The position numbers and the translations under genes are program-made. Below, piece after piece: positions 7,209 to 11,590 of a DNA stretch of 11,590 nt (position 1 is its first letter; every line of letters begins with the position of its first letter). The stretch spans positions 1-11,590 of the forward strand of contig CAZSTI010000023.1 of NCBI GenBank assembly GCA_964609995.1. Reading direction: 5' to 3'. This stretch comes from JAAYGD01 sp964609995. Its GTDB lineage: Bacteria > Bacillota_I > Bacilli_A > RF39 > UBA660. The notes under the pieces are model-generated. The model saw nothing but the letters and a program-made list of their open reading frames with translations. It was not told where the DNA came from and made no database searches.

Positions 7209-7245
7209 ATAATAGCATATTCTTAATTAATATACAATTAAGAAT
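7209..7245 (-). promoter_or_regulatory. Promoter of the glycosyltransferase operon with an overlapping inverted repeat
   Basis: On the minus strand TTGTAT (7237-7232), 17 nt, TATTAT (7214-7209), with TGC directly before the -10 giving an extended -10. A perfect 10-bp inverted repeat, ATTCTTAATT (7219-7228) and AATTAAGAAT (7236-7245) with a 7-nt spacer, covers the -35 box and most of the spacer. This is a natural place for a repressor operator, though the repeat is entirely AT-rich apart from one C/G pair per arm. Transcription would start near 7202, 18 nt before the ATG at 7184. Confidence 0.45.
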
Positions 7246-7272
7246 CAACTAAATATTAGTAACACTATGAAT

Positions 7273-7316
7273 TTTTAATTATAATCAAAATATATACTAT
7301 TTGATTATAATTAAAA
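7273..7316. repeat. 17-bp perfect inverted repeat in the intergenic gap
   Basis: TTTTAATTATAATCAAA (7273-7289) and its exact reverse complement (7300-7316) flank a 10-nt loop. It lies 73 nt beyond the stop of the flavoprotein gene on the minus strand, so it may be that gene's terminator or an RNA-stabilising hairpin. It lacks a good U-tract on either strand, so terminator function is uncertain. No small gene is seen in 7185-7388. Confidence 0.5.
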
Positions 7317-7388
7317 GACTCTTCATTATAATATATATAAATTTTTCTTTTGATAAGGTTGATTTATTAATATATCATACCTAATACT

Positions 7389-8582
7389 TCATTTATTATT
7401 ACAACTAATTCCCGCGACATAACCAGTACTAAAAGCTATTGTTAGATTAAACCCACCAGTATGACCATGAACATCTAATATCTCACCCGCAAAATATATA
7501 TCTTTATGTATAGTTGATTCCATAGTTTTTGGATTAATATATTTTATATTTATTCCACCTCCAGTAATAAAAGCATTATCTATGGAACCAGTATCTTTAA
7601 TTATTAATTTAAAATCTTTTAACATACTTATTATTTTTTGTTTATCTATTTTAGATATGCTATTTATTTTTTTATTAATATCTATTTCTTTAAAAATGTA
7701 TTCTATTAATCTTTTAGGTAAAAATTCTTTTAGAAAATTTAATATTTCTTTTTTTTGATCATATTCATTTAATTTATTTAATAGTTCATTATCACTATAA
7801 TTAGGAACCATATCAATTGATAAAGTAATATATTCGTTATCAATTAAATCTTTATATACAAATTCACTTACTTTAAATATTGAAGGGCCACTCAAACCAT
7901 TATGAGTAAATAATAATGAACCTTCTATTCTTTTTTTATTATAATTTATTCTAACGTTATCTAATGTAATTCCCGCTAGAGATAATAATTCTTTTGTTAT
8001 TAAATATGTTTCTGCTGGGTATAGGTTAGTTACCTCTTGATTTAATTCTTTTGCAAATTTATACCCATCTCCATTTGACCCTGTAAATGAATAGCTTAAA
8101 CCTCCTGTTGTAATTACTACACTCTTTGTTTTATATTTATTTTTATCAGTAACTATTTCTTTATAATTATCTTTATTTATTATTGAAAACACTTTTTCAT
8201 TATAATTAATATCAACATTATTTAATAACATCTCTCTATTTAATACTTTAATTATACTTGTAGATTTATTATCCATTGGAAACACTTTATCATCTTCTTC
8301 TATTTTTAAAGGTACTCCAAGATTAGTAAAATAATCATAAATATCTTTTGGTCCAAACTTATTAAGTGAACTATATAAAAACTTATTATTTACTGGTATT
8401 TCTTTAAGAAAATAATCTATACTTTTTAAATTAGTTAAATTGCATCTTCCTCCACCAGTAAGTTTAAGTTTTTTTCCTAACTCATCATTTTTTTCTATTA
8501 ATAGTACTTTATTATTAATTGATGCTTTAATACTTGCTATCATTCCAGAAGGTCCTCCCCCTATTACAATTACATCATACAT
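7389..8582 (-). CDS. HI0933/BaiN-family NAD(P)/FAD-dependent oxidoreductase
   Basis: A 397-aa flavoprotein of the HI0933-like (YhiN/BaiN) family, close to the family's usual ~400 residues. The N-terminal dinucleotide-binding motif VIVIGGGPSG is at 4-13. The family signature TGGGRCNLTN is at 42-51, ITTGGLSYSFTGSNGDGY at about 158-174, LFTHNGLSGPSI at about 224-235, and the C-terminal FAD-binding stretch FAGEILDVHGHTGGFN at 364-379. Members are widespread, soluble and mostly uncharacterised; BaiN was linked to bile-acid reduction in a clostridium, but that role should not be assumed from family membership. ATG 8582 has a near-perfect SD (GGAGGTG, 5-nt spacer). It is transcribed divergently from the zinc-ribbon gene across a 77-nt gap. 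Confidence 0.93.
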   Translation of the reverse strand: MYDVIVIGGGPSGMIASIKASINNKVLLIEKNDELGKKLKLTGGGRCNLTNLKSIDYFLKEIPVNNKFLYSSLNKFGPKDIYDYFTNLGVPLKIEEDDKVFPMDNKSTSIIKVLNREMLLNNVDINYNEKVFSIINKDNYKEIVTDKNKYKTKSVVITTGGLSYSFTGSNGDGYKFAKELNQEVTNLYPAETYLITKELLSLAGITLDNVRINYNKKRIEGSLLFTHNGLSGPSIFKVSEFVYKDLIDNEYITLSIDMVPNYSDNELLNKLNEYDQKKEILNFLKEFLPKRLIEYIFKEIDINKKINSISKIDKQKIISMLKDFKLIIKDTGSIDNAFITGGGINIKYINPKTMESTIHKDIYFAGEILDVHGHTGGFNLTIAFSTGYVAGISCNNK

Positions 8583-8616
8583 AAAAACACCTCCAAATAA
8601 ATAATATATAAATATA

Positions 8617-8640
8617 ATTATAATACATTTGTTGTATAAT
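8617..8640. promoter_or_regulatory. Divergent -10 boxes between the flavoprotein and zinc-ribbon genes
   Basis: The 77-nt gap contains TATAAT on the plus strand (8635-8640), about 25 nt before the zinc-ribbon gene's start, and TATAAT on the minus strand (8622-8617), about 35 nt before the flavoprotein's start. Neither has a recognisable -35 box at the usual distance. In such AT-rich sequence a chance match is possible. Confidence 0.35.
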
Positions 8641-8659
8641 AAATATATAAGGAGGAAAT

Positions 8660-9187
8660 ATGAGTATAGATAATAAAAAATATTTAATTAATGAATTTTC
8701 AAATATGGAACCTAGTGATCAATTAGAATTTGCAAAAACATTATTAGATGGATTATTTTTTGATGAAAATTCAAAAGATAAAATGGAAAATTATAATGTA
8801 GTAGCAACAAGAGAATTAAGAAAAATAATAACTGATTATGCTTTTACTTTAGAAGATAAAATAAAAAAAGATTATATTCTTGATATGTTAAATAAATTAA
8901 AAAATCTTTCTTCTTCTAGTCAAGAAAAAGTTATGCACGCTATATTTCCTAATTTATTAGATTCTATTGAAGAGATGGAAGAATTTGAAAACATTATTAA
9001 ATGTGGAGAAAAGGGTCATCAATTTAATAATAGTGATTGGGAAAAAATAGAATGGATAGATAAAAAAGATTTTGAAACTGATGAATTCTTTATAAATTCT
9101 AAATGGATTAGAGAATGTAATAACTGTGGATATATTGAAGAAACATATATTAATCCAATAAACGCTAAAAAAGAACTAAAAAAATAA
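8660..9187 (+). CDS. Small zinc-ribbon protein of unknown function
   Basis: A 175-aa soluble protein that I do not recognise. The N-terminal ~110 residues are acidic and predicted helical (for example LEFAKTLLD and IEEMEEFENII). The C-terminal part holds Cys115, His120, Cys153 and Cys156 in a C-x4-H ... C-x2-C arrangement (KCGEKGH and RECNNCGYIEE), which looks like a one-zinc ribbon. No catalytic motif, signal peptide or membrane segment is visible. A role in nucleic-acid or protein binding would be a guess. The start is well supported by AAGGAGG 4 nt before the ATG. The gene is monocistronic, between a divergent promoter region and a terminator overlapping its stop codon. Confidence 0.8.
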   Translation: MSIDNKKYLINEFSNMEPSDQLEFAKTLLDGLFFDENSKDKMENYNVVATRELRKIITDYAFTLEDKIKKDYILDMLNKLKNLSSSSQEKVMHAIFPNLLDSIEEMEEFENIIKCGEKGHQFNNSDWEKIEWIDKKDFETDEFFINSKWIRECNNCGYIEETYINPINAKKELKK

Positions 9188-9214
9188 TTATATTTTGTAT
9201 AATTATTTTTTATT
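9181..9214. terminator. Bidirectional intrinsic terminator
   Basis: AAAATAATTATA (9181-9192), loop TTTTG, TATAATTATTTT (9198-9209), then more T. It is a perfect 12-bp stem flanked by A and T runs, so it can serve both the plus-strand zinc-ribbon gene (whose stop, 9185-9187, lies in the stem) and the convergent M20 gene ending at 9238. Confidence 0.75.
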
Positions 9215-9237
9215 TTACATTAATCTTAATATCATAT

Positions 9238-10296
9238 TTACTTACATATCTTCATTATACTTTTTATATATATATCACATGTTTTATTTAATGAATCTAC
9301 TGTAATATATTCATTTTCTTTATGTGCAGTTATAGGTCCAGGTCCAATTATTACTTTATTATTGTCAATAAAACTTCCTTCAGATACTCCAAAGAATGAT
9401 TTTTTATTATTACCACTTATATCTTCATAAAATTTTACTATTTCATTTTCATTTATAAATGGATTTATTTCATTTAATATTTTATATTCCATATCAAAAT
9501 TCAAAGTATTAATTAAATTATCTATATATTCTTTTATAAATATAATATCTTCTTTATCTTTTGTAATTCTAAATCCTACTTGTACATTAGTTTGATCTGG
9601 CACTATACATATTGAATTACCACCAGTGATTATTCCATAATTAATAGTATTTATTGGAACATCAAATAAATTACATCTCTTTTTATTAAATATTTTTTTT
9701 ATTTTTAATAATTCATTTAAAAATATCACAGCATTCTCATTACTGCTTTTTCCTTCAATTGGAATGCTAGAGTGAGAACTGATTCCTTTAAATATAAACT
9801 CGTATTCTAATAGACCTTTTGATCCAGTACAAGGAATATTATCAGTTGGCTCTCCAATTATTGAATATTCTCCAAAGCAAATATTTTTATCTATCAAGTC
9901 TTTAATTCCTTTGAATCCTATTTCTTCATCATAGGTAAGACATATTCTTATTCCATATTTTAAACTATTTAAATCTATTTGACTTAAGGAATATAAAAAT
10001 GCTGATATTCCTCCTTTCATATCACAAGTACCTCTTCCAATTAGTTTATTACCAAATATAGTTAAATCAAATGGATTATAATCCCATTTATTATTAATAG
10101 CTACAGTATCCATATGTCCTATAAATGATAACTTAATATCGTTTCCATATGACATTACTAAACATCTATCTTTTATTTCAGTAATAAAATTTAATGCTTT
10201 TAGGTATTTTTCTACATAATCTATAAACTTATCATTATCTTTATCTTCTATTGTATTGATTTTTACTAAATCTCTTAATATATCTTCTACTTTCAT
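9238..10296 (-). CDS. M20-family zinc peptidase/deacylase (ArgE/DapE/CPG2-like)
   Basis: A 352-aa member of the M20 metallopeptidases, slightly shorter than the usual ~375. All expected zinc and catalytic residues are visible: His61 and Asp63 in FIGHMDTV, Asp92 in GRGTCDMKGG, the Glu124-Glu125 pair in TYDEEIG, Glu149 in IGEPTD, and His325 in GPGPITAHKENEY. His175 (GISSHSS) lies in the dimerisation domain that completes the active site. The enzyme should cleave an amide bond in a small substrate (N-acyl amino acid, N-succinyl-diaminopimelate or a dipeptide). ArgE, DapE and carboxypeptidase types cannot be separated by eye, and no arg, dap or lysine genes adjoin. ATG 10296 has AAGGAG with a 5-nt spacer. 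Its transcript appears to pass through a leader ORF and an intrinsic terminator just upstream, implying attenuation control. Confidence 0.9.
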   Translation of the reverse strand: MKVEDILRDLVKINTIEDKDNDKFIDYVEKYLKALNFITEIKDRCLVMSYGNDIKLSFIGHMDTVAINNKWDYNPFDLTIFGNKLIGRGTCDMKGGISAFLYSLSQIDLNSLKYGIRICLTYDEEIGFKGIKDLIDKNICFGEYSIIGEPTDNIPCTGSKGLLEYEFIFKGISSHSSIPIEGKSSNENAVIFLNELLKIKKIFNKKRCNLFDVPINTINYGIITGGNSICIVPDQTNVQVGFRITKDKEDIIFIKEYIDNLINTLNFDMEYKILNEINPFINENEIVKFYEDISGNNKKSFFGVSEGSFIDNNKVIIGPGPITAHKENEYITVDSLNKTCDIYIKSIMKICK

Positions 10297-10314
10297 TTTT
10301 TCTCCTTAAATAAT

Positions 10315-10346
10315 AAAAAAAACTATACAGAGTACCTGCATAGTTT
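10315..10346 (-). terminator. Intrinsic terminator/attenuator in the M20 gene leader
   Basis: On the minus strand AAACUAUGCAG (10346-10336), loop GUACU, CUGUAUAGUUU (10330-10320), then UUUUU (10319-10315). The stem is 11 bp, with a single G-U wobble that exists only on this strand, followed by an unbroken U tract: a textbook rho-independent terminator. It ends only 7 nt before the AAGGAG SD of the M20 gene and lies downstream of the leader promoter. It therefore sits in that gene's own 5' leader, not after an annotated gene. Confidence 0.85.
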
Positions 10347-10391
10347 ATACACAAGCACAAGCACCATTAAAAGCACTTGTACTACAACAAA
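10323..10391 (-). other. In-frame hydrophobic continuation of the leader ORF
   Basis: Immediately after the leader's TGA (10394-10392) the same frame stays open for 22 sense codons to a TAG (10325-10323) inside the terminator stem. The encoded stretch starts FVVVQVLLMVLVLVY and ends CRYSV: strongly hydrophobic, then basic. It includes an ATG at 10367 without a good SD. It may be a remnant of a longer (40-aa) leader interrupted by a stop, a read-through extension, or chance. Confidence 0.3.
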
Positions 10392-10413
10392 TCAATGTCG
10401 TATTAACAAGTGC
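10348..10413 (-). promoter_or_regulatory. Alternative pairing segments of the attenuator
   Basis: In the minus-strand RNA, GCACUUGU (10413-10406, inside the leader ORF) is perfectly complementary to ACAAGUGC (10380-10373). The latter can instead pair with a downstream GUGCUUGU (10364-10357; an overlapping second copy follows), with six Watson-Crick pairs and two G-U wobbles. These pairings are mutually exclusive. A ribosome on the leader ORF would block the first, so leader translation could switch the fold before the terminator. Pairing is seen; function is inferred. Confidence 0.5.
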
Positions 10414-10445
10414 AGATTATTATGGCGATGAATTACTCTAAACAT
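10392..10445 (-). CDS. Leader peptide ORF (17 codons) upstream of the M20 gene
   Basis: The ATG at 10445, with GAAAGGA ending 8 nt upstream, opens a 17-codon ORF, MFRVIHRHNNLHLLIRH, ending in TGA. An in-frame ATG at 10454 overlaps the SD and is less likely. The peptide has four His and three Arg. It lies between a strong promoter and an intrinsic terminator, and its coding region holds one arm of the leader's alternative hairpins. This is the usual layout of a cis-acting leader peptide sensing ribosome stalling or charged-tRNA supply. Local composition (29 G+C in the 80 nt from 10351 to 10430) is clearly richer than the flanks, suggesting selection or foreign origin. I do not match it to a named leader with certainty. 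Confidence 0.55.
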   Translation of the reverse strand: MFRVIHRHNNLHLLIRH

Positions 10446-10469
10446 AACAATCATCCTTTCAATAAGTAT

Positions 10470-10498
10470 ATGATAGTACTAATATAAACTATTGTCAA
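10470..10498 (-). promoter_or_regulatory. Near-consensus sigma-A promoter for the leader/M20 transcript
   Basis: On the minus strand TTGACA (10498-10493), 17-nt spacer, TATCAT (10475-10470): 6/6 and 5/6 matches at optimal spacing. The start would be near 10463, just before the GAAAGGA SD of the leader ORF. The -35 box contains the TGA stop (10497-10495) of the upstream membrane-protein gene. It is one of the strongest promoters in the window, as expected where control is by attenuation. Confidence 0.75.
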
Positions 10499-11052
10499 AT
10501 GTTAAAAACTGGCTTTAATTCTAATGCCTTCTTCGGGCTACCAATTGATAATACGTATTCTTTGCTTCCAATTTCATGTTCTTGAAGAATAGAAACTTTT
10601 TTCATATTCTCTAATCCATCATAAGCAGGCACTAAAATATATTTTTCTTGTTTTATATATGGAATACCTTTTTGAGTCATTAATCTATAGTCTACTTCTT
10701 TTAATTCTGATTGTTTTAGTAAATCAAAATTAGTATTTACATTTAATTTATTGCCCAAATCAATAGCTAACTTATTTAATTCTAAACAAGCTTTAAATTC
10801 ATTTTGATCTTTATATTTGTTTTGCAAAGCACTAATTATTGCTGAATTAATAATCATAAAACTAGAACATATTAATAAATTTGTTTTCCACTGTATATCA
10901 TTTATCCCAAAACTCAATATATCAAACCCAGTATAAAAACTAAAAAAATACAACTGTCTTTTTAGCTGTTTTAACATTATTTTTTTCATATCAATAATTC
11001 CGTTTGCAGTATTTATTTTATCTATTAAATCATAATCAATTATATATTTCAT
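10495..11052 (-). CDS. Small membrane protein of unknown function
   Basis: A 185-aa protein that I do not recognise. Two hydrophobic segments, about residues 34-52 (LYFFSFYTGFDILSFGI) and 58-76 (NLLICSSFMIINSAIISAL), form a likely helical hairpin. A basic stretch (KKIMLKQLKRQ, 23-33) precedes the first, suggesting that the N-terminus and the ~105-residue C-terminal part are cytoplasmic. The C-terminal part is soluble and mixed-charge without a visible motif. ATG 11052 has GGGGGAG directly upstream with a short spacer. The gene has its own promoter. Its stop codon overlaps the -35 of the leader promoter, so read-through into the M20 leader is possible. There is no sign of a toxin, transporter or enzyme family. 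Confidence 0.7.
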   Translation of the reverse strand: MKYIIDYDLIDKINTANGIIDMKKIMLKQLKRQLYFFSFYTGFDILSFGINDIQWKTNLLICSSFMIINSAIISALQNKYKDQNEFKACLELNKLAIDLGNKLNVNTNFDLLKQSELKEVDYRLMTQKGIPYIKQEKYILVPAYDGLENMKKVSILQEHEIGSKEYVLSIGSPKKALELKPVFNI

Positions 11053-11123
11053 GGTCTCCCCCTTTATTAAATGTCAATTAAATAATAGTATATTAATTAA
11101 CAGCCCATTTAATTCAATACATT

Positions 11124-11151
11124 ATAATAATCATCTTATTAAAAATGTCAA
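11124..11151 (-). promoter_or_regulatory. Promoter of the small membrane-protein gene
   Basis: On the minus strand TTGACA (11151-11146), 16 nt, TATTAT (11129-11124); an overlapping TATAAT gives a 19-nt spacer. The -35 box contains the TGA stop (11150-11148) of the acetyltransferase gene. A near copy of this element, ATTGACATTT followed by AATAA, recurs 74 nt downstream (TTGACA at 11077-11072) but without a matching -10. Confidence 0.55.
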
Positions 11152-11590
11152 TAAAAAAGAACTATTTTATTATTGAATGTAAATACTGCTCTATTGTATT
11201 TCCCTATTCTTTCTATTTTATATTTATCTTTTGTATATTCATTAATTGTTCTATTCCAAAACCTTTCTGAAGGTTCTGAACAAGGTAATGATTTAATAAT
11301 CCAATCACCTTTGTGTTTATTAAATATTTCAATAACTGCTAACTTACCAATACCTTTATTTTTGTAATTATTTAGAACAAACATTTCTTGAACAATAAAA
11401 TTATTTGAATCACAATCAATAAAAATAAATCCTGCTATTTTATTTTCAAATTTAATAAAATATGCATAATTATTTGAATCATCAAAATATTTATCCAAAC
11501 TATAACATGAGTATAATCCAGTATTATCATCAAAATTTACTGGGAAATGAAAACTAATATCATGCAAATATAATTGTAATAATCTTTCTA
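11148..11590 (-). CDS. GNAT-family N-acetyltransferase, 5' end beyond the window
   Basis: The frame is open to the window edge, so the gene is partial. A TTG at 11567 is not the start: the codons before it read ERLLQLYLHD, the usual N-terminal helix of this GNAT subgroup, so the true start lies outside. Visible are a LYSCYSLDKYF segment, the strand YAYFIKFENKIAGFIFI, and motif A VQEMFVLNNYKNKGIGKLAVIEIF with the acetyl-CoA-binding KNKGIG. ERFWNRTINEY and the C-terminal strands complete the fold. The substrate is unknown. It ends at a TGA that is part of the next gene's -35 box. Confidence 0.85.
   Translation of the reverse strand, partial: ERLLQLYLHDISFHFPVNFDDNTGLYSCYSLDKYFDDSNNYAYFIKFENKIAGFIFIDCDSNNFIVQEMFVLNNYKNKGIGKLAVIEIFNKHKGDWIIKSLPCSEPSERFWNRTINEYTKDKYKIERIGKYNRAVFTFNNKIVLFY

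Noticed and set aside
7185..7388. Precursor peptide gene for the HprK-containing operon
   Set aside because: The only short frames in the gap (for example ATGAAGAGTC..., 9 codons) lack an SD and overlap the hairpin; no peptide-like ORF is visible.
10297..10498. T-box riboswitch before the M20 gene
   Set aside because: A leader plus terminator is present, but the conserved T-box sequence (GGUGGNACCGCG) and specifier-loop arrangement are not seen; a translated leader fits better.
11173..11367. 64-codon plus-strand open frame
   Set aside because: It is antisense to the conserved acetyl-CoA-binding part of the right-edge acetyltransferase, without an SD; a shadow frame.

Overview
The window is very AT-rich, with short intergenic gaps and strong Shine-Dalgarno (SD) sequences of the GGAGG/AAGGAG type. 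TGG encodes Trp and TGA is a normal stop in several genes, so the code is the standard bacterial one. Together this suggests a low-GC Bacillota chromosome (a Bacilli/Erysipelotrichia-like or clostridial organism). The exact taxon cannot be read from the sequence. No tRNA, rRNA, CRISPR array, transposase or integrase is visible.

Left edge (1-981): two minus-strand genes. One is only a 5' fragment cut by the window edge; the other is a RimJ/RimL-like GNAT acetyltransferase. The acetyltransferase has a good SD at an internal ATG (637) and an extended -10 box about 125 nt further upstream. The interval between them can fold into a nested hairpin. A divergent promoter then drives a thymidylate-kinase-like P-loop kinase on the plus strand.

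Central operon (7184 down to 1616, minus strand): five tightly packed genes in the order SAM methyltransferase, GT2 glycosyltransferase with an unassigned N-terminal half, HAD-phosphatase/Nudix fusion, GT4 glycosyltransferase, HprK-like P-loop kinase. Gaps are -4 to +11 nt, so the genes are co-transcribed and partly translationally coupled. The operon starts at a promoter whose -35 box lies inside a 10-bp inverted repeat. It ends at a bidirectional terminator shared with the kinase gene. It looks like a small glycoconjugate or specialised-metabolite locus: two sugar transferases, a methyl transfer, a probable phosphorylation and nucleotide/sugar-phosphate hydrolysis. No known pathway is recognised.

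Housekeeping-type genes (7389-10296): an HI0933/BaiN-family flavoprotein (minus) is divergent from a small zinc-ribbon protein of unknown function (plus). A symmetrical terminator separates the latter from a convergent M20-family zinc peptidase/deacylase.

Regulatory region (10297-10498): the stretch upstream of the M20 gene is the most unusual part of the window. It contains a near-consensus promoter (TTGACA, 17 nt, TATCAT), a 17-codon leader ORF rich in His/Arg, mutually exclusive pairing segments, and an intrinsic terminator immediately before the SD of the M20 gene. This is the layout of a leader-peptide attenuator of the kind found before ribosome-targeting antibiotic-resistance genes, but here the downstream gene is a peptidase. 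The same reading frame continues past the leader's TGA through a hydrophobic segment to a stop inside the terminator.

Right edge (10495-11590): a small two-helix membrane protein of unknown function with its own promoter, then a GNAT acetyltransferase whose 5' end runs off the window.
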